NCBI GenBank assembly: GCA_964369955.1
Contig: CAYJFQ010000004.1
Coordinates: 1-64,000, forward strand
DNA from: CAYJFQ01 sp964369955
GTDB taxonomy: Bacteria; Bacillota_I; Bacilli_A; Erysipelotrichales; Erysipelotrichaceae
Reading direction: 5' to 3'
Length of the DNA stretch: 64,000 bases
The notes below the pieces were generated by a model. That model was not told the origin of the DNA and did not search any database. It saw nothing but the letters and a program-made list of their open reading frames with translations. The translations under genes and the position numbers were made by a program. This document shows, one piece after another, positions 54,627 to 64,000 of this stretch (the first letter of the stretch is position 1; each line of letters opens with the position of its first letter).

Positions 54627-56057
54627 CTATGCCAACTCTTTTAAAATACGTTCTTTACCAAATAATTCTAGGGTAGTCATTAAATCAGGTCCATGAGTAA
54701 TACGAGTGGTTAATACTCTTAATCCCATAAATAATGGTTTTCCTTTAATACCTGTAGTATTTTTAACATTATTCATTGCGGTTTTTAAATTTTCACTAGT
54801 CCACTCAATATCTTTAACTTCCTGATAAAAAACTTCCTTTAAAATAGGAGTAGTTTCCCAAGTTAACACTTCTTTTGCGTCTTCTTCTAATTCTTGCTCC
54901 ACAAAGAATACTTTACTTGCAGCAATTATTTCTTGCCCATAAGAAATTTGAGGTTGGTATAATAGTATTAATTTTTCTAACCAACTTTCACTCTTATCCG
55001 ATAAGTCATAAGTCTCTTTTAAAAACGGTAAACATAACTCTTTGATTTTTTCGGGGTTTAGTTCTTTAATATAACGATTATTTACCCAAGCTAATTTGCC
55101 TTTATCAAACATACTTGGTGATTTAGATAAGCGTTTTTCAGTAAATTCTTTAACTAATTCATCGTGCGTAAAAATTTCTTGTTCACTAGCTGGAGACCAA
55201 CCTAACAAAGACATAAAATTAAACATGGCCTCTGGTAAATATCCCACTTCTTTATATTGACTTAAAAACTGCATAATATCATTATCCCTTTTAGAGAGTT
55301 TTTTATGTTGTTCATTAACAATTAATGTCATGTGTCCAAATTTAGGAATATCCCACCCTAACATTTTAGAGACCATCATTTGTTTTGGAGTGTTACTCAG
55401 GTGTTCTTCTCCTCTGAATACATGAGTGATATCCATTGTATGATCATCAACAACAACCGCATAGTTATAAGTAGGGATACCATTTGATTTCACTAGTACC
55501 CAATCACCTATATCTTTAGATTCGAAAGATACCTTCCCCCTAATCATATCTTCAAATTCATATGTTTCATTTTCTGGAACTCTAATTCTAATGCTATAAG
55601 TTCTTCCTTCATCTTCATATTTTTTTATTTGTTCTGGAGTTAGATGTAGACAAGAACGACTATATCTTGTAGAAGAATATCCAGCATCTACTTGTTTTTT
55701 GTAGTCTTCTTCTAATTCTTCACTAGTACAATAACATTTATAAGCATAACCTTTTTCCAATAATTCATTTACATATTTATTGTAAATATCTAAACGTTCC
55801 ATTTGACGATATGGAGCATATTTAGGATTAGGATTAGCTGGTGATTCATCAGGAGTAATACCTAACCAATTTAAATAGAAATATTGACTCTCTTCTCCAC
55901 CCTCAACATTTCTTTCTAAATCTGTATCTTCAATTCTTAAAATAAAATCACCTTCATAGTGTTTGGCAAATAAATAATTAAACAACGCAGTCCTTGCGTT
56001 ACCAATGTGTAAGAACCCTGTTGGGCTTGGTGCATATCTAACTCTAACTTTATTCAT
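54627..56057 (-). CDS. gltX: Glutamyl-tRNA synthetase
   Basis: A 476-residue class Ib synthetase charging tRNA-Glu. HIGH motif [20 protein letters not shown] (residues 8-27) and the KLSKRD signature near 250 are intact, with the anticodon-binding domain at the C-terminus. In this lineage it may also charge tRNA-Gln for amidation. It overlaps ispF by 8 bases, with AGGGAGAG as ribosome-binding site. Confidence 0.97.
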   Translation of the reverse strand: MNKVRVRYAPSPTGFLHIGNARTALFNYLFAKHYEGDFILRIEDTDLERNVEGGEESQYFYLNWLGITPDESPANPNPKYAPYRQMERLDIYNKYVNELLEKGYAYKCYCTSEELEEDYKKQVDAGYSSTRYSRSCLHLTPEQIKKYEDEGRTYSIRIRVPENETYEFEDMIRGKVSFESKDIGDWVLVKSNGIPTYNYAVVVDDHTMDITHVFRGEEHLSNTPKQMMVSKMLGWDIPKFGHMTLIVNEQHKKLSKRDNDIMQFLSQYKEVGYLPEAMFNFMSLLGWSPASEQEIFTHDELVKEFTEKRLSKSPSMFDKGKLAWVNNRYIKELNPEKIKELCLPFLKETYDLSDKSESWLEKLILLYQPQISYGQEIIAASKVFFVEQELEEDAKEVLTWETTPILKEVFYQEVKDIEWTSENLKTAMNNVKNTTGIKGKPLFMGLRVLTTRITHGPDLMTTLELFGKERILKELA

Positions 56058-56532
56058 TTTCTCTCCCTGCTAATAAAACTACTGCTTGAGCAACAGCTCC
56101 ATCAGAACTACCAATAAATCCTAATTTTTCTGCACATGTAGCTTTTATATTAATATCTTGTAAAGGACAATTTAAAATTTTTGCAACATTTTCTTTCATT
56201 TGATTAATATATGGAGCTAGTTTTGGTTTTTCAATAATAACTAACGCATCTAAATTACCAATTCGATATCCATTGTTTCTCATCAACTCCTCAACCGCTG
56301 CTAATAAAATCATCGAATCAGCACCTTTGTATTTAGGATCTGTATCAGGAAAATGTCTTCCTAAATCACCCATACCTAAAGCACCAATAATTGATTCACA
56401 GATTGCATGCAATAAAACATCCGCATCAGAATGGCCAAGTAAGCCTTTTTCAAAAGGAATTTTCACTCCTCCTAATATTAAATCACGCCCTTCAACTAAT
56501 TTATGAATATCTGTAGATTGACCAATTCTCAT
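56050..56532 (-). CDS. ispF: 2-C-methyl-D-erythritol 2,4-cyclodiphosphate synthase
   Basis: A 160-residue MEP-pathway enzyme that cyclises CDP-methylerythritol phosphate to MEcPP. Zinc ligands are in [19 protein letters not shown] (Asp8, His10) and [27 protein letters not shown] (His near 42); [13 protein letters not shown] is the signature at the C-terminus. AAGGAG precedes the ATG. It is followed by gltX; gltX-adjacent ispF also occurs in Bacillus. Confidence 0.97.
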   Translation of the reverse strand: MRIGQSTDIHKLVEGRDLILGGVKIPFEKGLLGHSDADVLLHAICESIIGALGMGDLGRHFPDTDPKYKGADSMILLAAVEELMRNNGYRIGNLDALVIIEKPKLAPYINQMKENVAKILNCPLQDINIKATCAEKLGFIGSSDGAVAQAVVLLAGRENE

Positions 56533-56541
56533 AATATCTCC

Positions 56542-56571
56542 TTTACTTACGACTTTATTATAACCTATAAT
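56542..56571 (+). promoter_or_regulatory. Promoter of second PfkB gene (leaderless candidate)
   Basis: TTTACT (56542-56547), 18-base spacer, TATAAT (56566-56571), then 7 bases to the ATG at 56579. No ribosome-binding site. Confidence 0.55.
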
Positions 56572-56578
56572 TATATTT

Positions 56579-57400
56579 ATGAATAAAATTGTTTTAATCG
56601 GAACTGCAATTAATGACCACTTAATTTATAGTGACTCAATAATTAAGGCAGGAACTTGTAATAAAGTTGAGGATTATTTTATTTCTGGCGGGGTTATAAG
56701 AAATATTTCTTTTAATTTGGGCTATTTAGAAATACCAAATACTTTAATTAGTGTCTGGGGTAATGATATCCACAAAAAGAACTTGGTTAAGGAATTAAAA
56801 GATGTTGGTGTTACTATCAAGGGTCCAACAATTAATAAACCAACTCCAATTTTTACATCTATTGAGTCAGCTACTCAAAAATATTTGATTTCAAGTATTA
56901 CAGATGATTTCTATTTTAACAATGAAAAAACAATACCTAATAAAATATTTAGCAATGCCGAATATTTAATTAGTGATACTGATGATGATTATTTAATTCA
57001 TCGCATCTTAAAAATTAATCCACAACTTAAATATATACAAATAGGAAGTTTACCTAGTAAATTAATTGCTCCTTATACATATGGGGTAATTTTAAATCGT
57101 CATGAATTCTCAAGACAAACAGGTCATAATAATTATTATAAAATATATCAACAGAATAATTATAATTGGTTAATAGTTACTCTAGATATTGATGGTGTTT
57201 ATTTTTGTCAAAATCAAAAACAAGAGAATATCAACACTTATAACGTTAATGGCTACCCACTTGGTTGTGGTGATGGATTTTGTAGTGGAGTAATTTTAAA
57301 GTTGAGTGAGGGTTATCCTTTAACAGAAGCCATCAATTATGGAAATGAAATTGCGAAAAGAATTTTTACTCATAGAGGTAATACCTTAAAAGAAAGATAA
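56579..57400 (+). CDS. Divergent PfkB-family carbohydrate kinase
   Basis: A 273-residue ribokinase-fold protein. An N-terminal [16 protein letters not shown] and [17 protein letters not shown] stand where the GG-x-x-x-N substrate motif is found (GGVIRN). The C-terminal signature reads [11 protein letters not shown] in place of D-T-x-G-A-G-D-x-F; the catalytic Asp is kept but the anion-hole region is changed. Substrate unknown; it may be a nucleoside or sugar kinase with a modified site, or have lost activity. No ribosome-binding site; a promoter abuts the ATG. Convergent with darA. Confidence 0.82.
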   Translation: MNKIVLIGTAINDHLIYSDSIIKAGTCNKVEDYFISGGVIRNISFNLGYLEIPNTLISVWGNDIHKKNLVKELKDVGVTIKGPTINKPTPIFTSIESATQKYLISSITDDFYFNNEKTIPNKIFSNAEYLISDTDDDYLIHRILKINPQLKYIQIGSLPSKLIAPYTYGVILNRHEFSRQTGHNNYYKIYQQNNYNWLIVTLDIDGVYFCQNQKQENINTYNVNGYPLGCGDGFCSGVILKLSEGYPLTEAINYGNEIAKRIFTHRGNTLKER

Positions 57401-57406
57401 CATTTA

Positions 57407-57443
57407 AAAAGCAGAACTCAATTTGGAGATCTGCTTATTTTTT
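57407..57443. terminator. Bidirectional terminator between PfkB and darA
   Basis: AAGCAGA-A-CTC pairs with GAG-A-TCTGCTT (one A-A mismatch), with TTATTTTTTT on the plus strand and TTTTTAAATG on the minus strand. Confidence 0.8.
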
Positions 57444-57766
57444 TACATTTTAATAAATTGTTCTACATCAATTACAAAGACTGTTGCACCTCCAACTTGT
57501 ACTTCAACCGGGAAGGCTGCATAACGACCAACATCATAAGTTGCAGTAGATGGAATAACTTCTGTTCTTTTTTGACTTTCTCTTTTGATGATTTCTAAAA
57601 CCTCATTTACTTTTTCATCTTCAGTTCCAACTATCAATGTTGTATTACCAGCTCTTAGAAATCCACCAGTTGTTGCAAGGCGTGTTACTGAGAAATTTGC
57701 CTTAGTAAGTTCTGATGATAAGTTCGCACTGTCTTCATTTGAGATAATAGCAAGAATAATTTTCAT
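57443..57766 (-). CDS. darA: Cyclic di-AMP receptor DarA/PstA
   Basis: A 107-residue PII-like trimeric signal protein (DUF970) that binds c-di-AMP. Matches are MKIILAIISNEDSANLSSEL, FSVTRLATTGGFLRAGNTTL and the C-terminal GGATVFVIDVEQF. Bacillus YaaQ is the homologue and lies near the origin there too. GGGGG precedes the ATG. Its downstream effector is not well defined. Confidence 0.95.
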   Translation of the reverse strand: MKIILAIISNEDSANLSSELTKANFSVTRLATTGGFLRAGNTTLIVGTEDEKVNEVLEIIKRESQKRTEVIPSTATYDVGRYAAFPVEVQVGGATVFVIDVEQFIKM

Positions 57767-57840
57767 ATTTGTTACCCCCGTGTTTTTAATATTTATATTA
57801 TATTATATTTATTGTCTTATTTCTATCTTAAACTAATTCT

Positions 57841-58110
57841 TTTATTCACAATCATTATTTTAGTTTTCCACATTGATAATTATAATTGTGGATAATTTTT
57901 AGTTGTTTGAATACTGGTTTTTTTAACATTTTAATGTTGATAACTTAAATTTATCGTTTTAGTTATCCATTATATAAATATTATTCACATTTTTTAAAAA
58001 AATATAAACATTATCCCCAAATTAATATTTGGGGATAACTGTGGATAACTATCTATAACCTTTTAAATATTGCATTGTTTAATTTATTTATTGTGGATAA
58101 CTATGTGAAG
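57841..58110. other. oriC: Replication origin, upstream part (oriC, DnaA-box cluster)
   Basis: Perfect DnaA boxes TGTGGATAA (reverse of TTATCCACA) at 57887-57895, 58040-58048 and 58092-58100. One-mismatch boxes are TTTTCCACA at 57864, TTATTCACA at 57981, TTATCCCCA at 58011 and TGGGGATAA at 58030. The last two form a perfect inverted repeat (12-base arms, 58011-58038). Very A/T-rich and directly before dnaA, as in Bacilli. Confidence 0.93.
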
Positions 58111-58126
58111 TGGTTTTTTTTGACTA

Positions 58127-58156
58127 TTGAATAGTTGATAATATTTAACTTATAAT
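58127..58156 (+). promoter_or_regulatory. dnaA promoter
   Basis: TTGAAT (58127-58132), 18-base spacer, perfect TATAAT (58151-58156). The transcript would start near 58163, just upstream of the GGAGGGG ribosome-binding site at 58171. A DnaA box lies 27 bases before the -35, allowing autorepression. Confidence 0.7.
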
Positions 58157-58183
58157 TAGTTTTGTTCTTGGGAGGGGATTTTT

Positions 58184-59542
58184 ATTAGCGGATTAGATGT
58201 ATATTTACAAGACACTTGGCACCAAGCATTAAGTGTAATTAAACAGAATGAAGTTGTAGATACTATTATCTATACAACTTATTTTGATGATACTAAATTA
58301 TTAAGCCTTACTGATAAACTTGCGACAGTAGTGGTTTTTAATGTTATACAAAAAGAAGTGTTGAATTCTTTTATCGAAATATTAAATGACTCTTTAAGTG
58401 AAGTTACTAATCGTGAATATTCTTGTCAGATTGTTTTACAAAGTGATGTTTCAAATTTAAACAATAGTTTCCAGATTAGTGAAGATCGTCAAAAACAACT
58501 TTTTAATAAAAATGCTCAGGATTTAAATCCTGATTATATTTTTGAATCTTTTATTGTTGGAGATTCTAATAAAGAACCATATAGTGCAGCTTTAGCAGCT
58601 TCTACTAGTCCTGGTAAATTTTATAATCCTTTATTTATTTATGGAGATTCTGGTTTAGGGAAAACTCATTTATTAAATTCTATCGGTAATTATATTCAAA
58701 AGAAAAATCCAGACGCAAAAATTTTATTAATTACAGCTTCTGATTTTGTGACAGGGGTCTTTCACTCTAAAAATAATCTTGAGGACTATAAAAATAAATT
58801 ATCTTCAGTAGATGTTTTATTATTTGATGAAGTTCAATTTTTAGCTGATAAAAAGAAATCTGATGAGATATTTTTCCATGTTTTTAATGAGCTTGTAAAT
58901 AAACGCAAGCAAATAGTTTTAACTTCAGATTGTCCGCCGCATGAATTAAAAGGTTTAGAAGATCGTTTAGTTTCACGTTTTTCTTCTGGTTTGACAGTTA
59001 CTATTAATGCGCCAGAATTTGAGACTGCTGTTCGTATTATTAAAAGTAAATTAGAAAAACAAACTAGTGGTTTAGATATTGATAATAATGTAATTGATTA
59101 TATTGCTGCTAATTATTCTTCTGATGTTAGAAAAATTGAAGGTGCTTTAAATCGTCTTATTTTTAATTTAATTCAAAATAATGATAAAGAAAAAATTGAT
59201 CTTCCTTTTGCAATAAGTATTTTAAAAGATGTTTACTCTATTAATTCTACATTAACTCCTAAAATTATCAAAGACGCAGTGAAAAACTTTTATGGTCTTT
59301 CAAAAGGTCAACTTGAAGGTAAGTCTCGAACAAATAATATAGCTGTCGCAAGACATATTGCTATGTACTTAATTAGAAAACATTTAGATCTTCCATTTAA
59401 GGAAATTGGTGATTTATTTGGAAAAAGAGATCACTCCACAGTTATGAATGGTTGTACTAAGGTTGAAAATTTAATTAAAACTGACAAAAATTACAAAACA
59501 GCCATTACAAAAATTGAAGACTATTTTACTAATGAAAATTAA
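58184..59542 (+). CDS. dnaA: Chromosomal replication initiator DnaA (apparent ATT start)
   Basis: A 452-residue DnaA. Domain I begins at GLDVYLQDTWHQALSVIKQ; domain III has Walker A GDSGLGKTHLLNSI and Walker B LLFDEVQF; domain IV has the box-binding signature EIGDLFGKRDHSTVMNG. The reading frame is open only from the TAG at 58157, and between that and GTG 58331 there is no ATG, GTG or TTG. GTG 58331 would delete half of domain I and has no ribosome-binding site. GGAGGGG at 58171-58177 points to ATT 58184 (ISGLDVYL...), an allowed but rare start. dnaN follows 132 bases later. Confidence 0.95.
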   Translation: MSGLDVYLQDTWHQALSVIKQNEVVDTIIYTTYFDDTKLLSLTDKLATVVVFNVIQKEVLNSFIEILNDSLSEVTNREYSCQIVLQSDVSNLNNSFQISEDRQKQLFNKNAQDLNPDYIFESFIVGDSNKEPYSAALAASTSPGKFYNPLFIYGDSGLGKTHLLNSIGNYIQKKNPDAKILLITASDFVTGVFHSKNNLEDYKNKLSSVDVLLFDEVQFLADKKKSDEIFFHVFNELVNKRKQIVLTSDCPPHELKGLEDRLVSRFSSGLTVTINAPEFETAVRIIKSKLEKQTSGLDIDNNVIDYIAANYSSDVRKIEGALNRLIFNLIQNNDKEKIDLPFAISILKDVYSINSTLTPKIIKDAVKNFYGLSKGQLEGKSRTNNIAVARHIAMYLIRKHLDLPFKEIGDLFGKRDHSTVMNGCTKVENLIKTDKNYKTAITKIEDYFTNEN

Positions 59543-59599
59543 TAACTATTAATCAACATTATAATTTGTTAAAATAATCTTATAAATAAAGGGTATTTT

Positions 59600-59674
59600 A
59601 TAGTTTTCCACAATTCCACAGTACTAATAATAATAAATAATTTAATATAAATATAATATAAAAGGAGATATCTT
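59600..59674 (+). other. Origin, downstream part: DnaA boxes and putative unwinding element
   Basis: Between dnaA and dnaN, TTTTCCACA (59604-59612) overlaps AATTCCACA (59612-59620) and is followed by CTA-ATA-ATA-ATA and A/T-only sequence. This matches the Bacillus layout in which a box pair, DnaA-trio repeats and the unwinding element lie downstream of dnaA. Confidence 0.65.
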
Positions 59675-60793
59675 ATGGATTTTAAAATTTCAAAGAAAAT
59701 AATTTCAACAGGATTAACTACAGTTTCTAGAGCTATTTCTGCAAGTACTCCACTACCTGCATTATCAGGAATAAAACTTGAATGCAAACAAAATGAAATT
59801 ATTTTGACTGGAAGTAATTCTGATATTTCAATTCAAACTAAAATTATTAAGGATAATAGTTTTGTTCTAGATGTTACTAATACTGGTTCAATTGTAATTG
59901 AAGCTAAATACATTAGTGAAATAGTAAGAAAAATTGATTCAGATATTATTCATTTTCAAATAATTGATGGTTCTTTAACTAAAATTAGTGGTGATAGTGC
60001 GGAATTTAATATTAATGGAGTTAAAGCTAGTGAATATCCAAATATTGATTTTAGTAAACCAACTATGAATTTTTTAATTAATTCTTATGAGTTAAAAAAG
60101 ATTATTAATCAAACAACTTTTGCGACTAGTGAAAAAGAGACTAGACCAATTTTGACTGGTGTTAATTTTATAACTAATAATGGAATATTAGAATGTGTTG
60201 CGACTGATTCTTTTAGATTAGCTAAGAAGATTTATAAAATTAATTTTTCAGAAAGTTTTAATATTAATGTCCCTTCTAAGTCATTGAATGAGGTAGAAAG
60301 AATTATTGATAAAGATTATGAGATTGAAGTAGCTGTTAGTGATAAAAAAATTCAATTTTATTTAGGTAATACTTTAGTCCAAACTCGCTTAATAGATGGC
60401 AAGTTTCCAGATACTTCTAAATTAATCCCTGAAGATTGTAGTTCTAAATTAATTGTTGATGCGCAGGATATTTTGAATGCGATTGATCGTGCTTCATTTA
60501 TAAAAAATGAAGGAGTTTCGGTTGTGAAATTATCTTTATCTGCAGAGGAAGCTGTAATTTCAACAAAGTCTCAAGAAGTAGGATTTTCTAAGGAAAATTT
60601 AATATTTAATGAATATTTAGGAGATGCATTAACTTTATCATTCCGTGGTAAATATGTTTATGATGCGATTAGACATATAGGTTCTTCTAAAATTATTATT
60701 GAATTTTCTAATGAAGTTAAGCCTTTTGTAGTAAAAGCTGTTGATGATGAATCAATAATCCAATTAATAGTACCTGTTAAGACTTTTAGTTAA
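59675..60793 (+). CDS. dnaN: DNA polymerase III beta clamp
   Basis: A 372-residue sliding clamp of three repeated domains, tethering polymerase III to DNA. ISKKIISTGLTTVSRAIS at the start, PALSGIKLECKQNEIILTGSNSDISIQT, RPILTGVNFI and the C-terminal KPFVVKAVDDESIIQLIVPVKTF are family features. AAAAGGAGAT precedes the ATG. Directly downstream of the unwinding element; a terminator follows. Confidence 0.97.
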   Translation: MDFKISKKIISTGLTTVSRAISASTPLPALSGIKLECKQNEIILTGSNSDISIQTKIIKDNSFVLDVTNTGSIVIEAKYISEIVRKIDSDIIHFQIIDGSLTKISGDSAEFNINGVKASEYPNIDFSKPTMNFLINSYELKKIINQTTFATSEKETRPILTGVNFITNNGILECVATDSFRLAKKIYKINFSESFNINVPSKSLNEVERIIDKDYEIEVAVSDKKIQFYLGNTLVQTRLIDGKFPDTSKLIPEDCSSKLIVDAQDILNAIDRASFIKNEGVSVVKLSLSAEEAVISTKSQEVGFSKENLIFNEYLGDALTLSFRGKYVYDAIRHIGSSKIIIEFSNEVKPFVVKAVDDESIIQLIVPVKTFS

Positions 60794-60830
60794 TTTAAAG
60801 GTTTTTAAGACAAATTTTGATAAAATGACA

Positions 60831-60853
60831 AAAAACACCAAATTGGTGTTTTT
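60831..60853 (+). terminator. Terminator after dnaN
   Basis: AAAAACACCAA pairs with TTGGTGTTTTT with a minimal loop, then GTTT. It separates dnaA-dnaN from yaaA-recF-gyrB. Confidence 0.85.
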
Positions 60854-60894
60854 GTTTGTTAGGAGTAATATAAATGGCTTATTTAAGCATTTTG

Positions 60895-60903
60895 TGATAT
60901 AAT
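60895..60903 (+). promoter_or_regulatory. Extended -10 promoter of yaaA-recF-gyrB
   Basis: TGATATAAT (TGn plus perfect TATAAT at 60898-60903), 24 bases before the S4-protein ATG. No good -35 is present. Confidence 0.6.
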
Positions 60904-60927
60904 AACTTTGTATGTTGAGGTAAGTAT

Positions 60928-61133
60928 ATGGAAAAAATAACATTAAATAGGGAATATATTACATTAGGTCAATTATTAAAAGTAGGAGACTTTGTAAACA
61001 GTGGTGCAGAAACTAAAGAAATGGTTAAGATTTTAAATATTTATGTCAACAAAGAAAAAGAGAATCGTCGTGGACGTAAGTTGTATGCAGGTGATGTAAT
61101 AGAAATTGAAGAAAGGTCATTTTTAATTGAACC

Positions 61134-61143
<10 letters not shown>
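60928..61143 (+). CDS. yaaA: S4-domain RNA-binding protein (YaaA/YlmH-type)
   Basis: A 71-residue S4-like protein: YITLGQLLKVGDFVNSGAETKEMVKILNIYVNKEKENRRGRKLYAGDVIEI is the S4 core. The Bacillus equivalent yaaA lies between dnaN and recF, as here. It probably binds RNA or ribosomes. TGAGGT precedes the ATG. Its last codons overlap the recF start by 10 bases. Confidence 0.93.

Positions 61144-64000
<2,857 letters not shown>

Noticed and set aside
58331..59542. dnaA starting at GTG 58331
   Set aside because: There is no ribosome-binding site before it and clear domain I sequence continues upstream to the TAG at 58157.
60861..60897. Seven-codon open frame (MAYLSIL) with AGGAG before the yaaA promoter
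   Set aside because: The extended -10 of the yaaA-recF-gyrB promoter lies at and just past its end, so it would be outside that transcript; too short to support.

Overview
The window is AT-rich, tightly packed bacterial DNA carrying a chromosomal replication origin. The block at the right end (dnaA-dnaN-S4 protein-recF-gyrB), the RNA polymerase delta subunit next to argS, the c-di-AMP receptor DarA, and the chain rpmE...tdk-prfA-prmC-tsaC-glyA-upp all match the ancestral Bacilli layout. TGA is used as a stop (for example pepV and argS), so the code is standard. Peptidoglycan (MurA), MEP-isoprenoid (IspF) and many PTS and transport genes suggest a fermentative, monoderm, low-GC Bacilli/Erysipelotrichia-type organism. 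A run of 100 N inside prfA shows that this is a scaffolded draft or metagenome assembly. Left of the origin most genes lie on the minus strand and right of it all lie on the plus strand, so both arms are largely co-oriented with replication.

Layout. 1-5.5 kb: a PfkB kinase, then upp, glyA, tsaC, prmC, prfA. 5.5-10 kb: tdk and rpmE, separated by an alcohol dehydrogenase, an ECF sigma/anti-sigma pair and a DUF975 membrane protein. 10-40.9 kb is an accessory stretch of transport and metabolism genes: an RND exporter with a large coiled-coil insert; an orphan 178-residue protein; MntP; nitroreductase and HAD hydrolase; an overlapping operon of P-type ATPase, DUF2156, YczE-like and ATP-grasp proteins; a PTS-transketolase-FSA locus; ChrA halves; AEC, YeiH and MATE transporters; PHP and SIS enzymes; DUF1846; a cation antiporter. 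40.9-57.8 kb: core genes (murA, cca, cyclophilin, fba, pepV, rpoE, argS, gltX, ispF, darA) plus a Bce-type peptide-resistance module. 57.8-64 kb: oriC and the dnaA-gyrB cluster; gyrB runs off the end.

How genes work together. At 21.3-28.2 kb a PRD activator, an ascorbate-family PTS (IIA, IIC, IIB), a split transketolase and an aldolase with fructose-6-phosphate-aldolase active-site residues look like a pathway for an unidentified sugar. At 45-49.5 kb a response regulator, an intramembrane-sensing kinase and an ABC transporter form a Bce module, with a matching operator just upstream of the transporter genes.

Most notable: dnaA has no ATG, GTG or TTG able to yield a full domain I and apparently starts at ATT behind a strong ribosome-binding site. 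Several genes (PfkB x2, tsaC, P-type ATPase, PRD activator, ChrA half) have a -10 box 6-7 bases before the ATG and no ribosome-binding site, which suggests leaderless mRNAs. A 29-residue membrane peptide overlaps the end of pepV.
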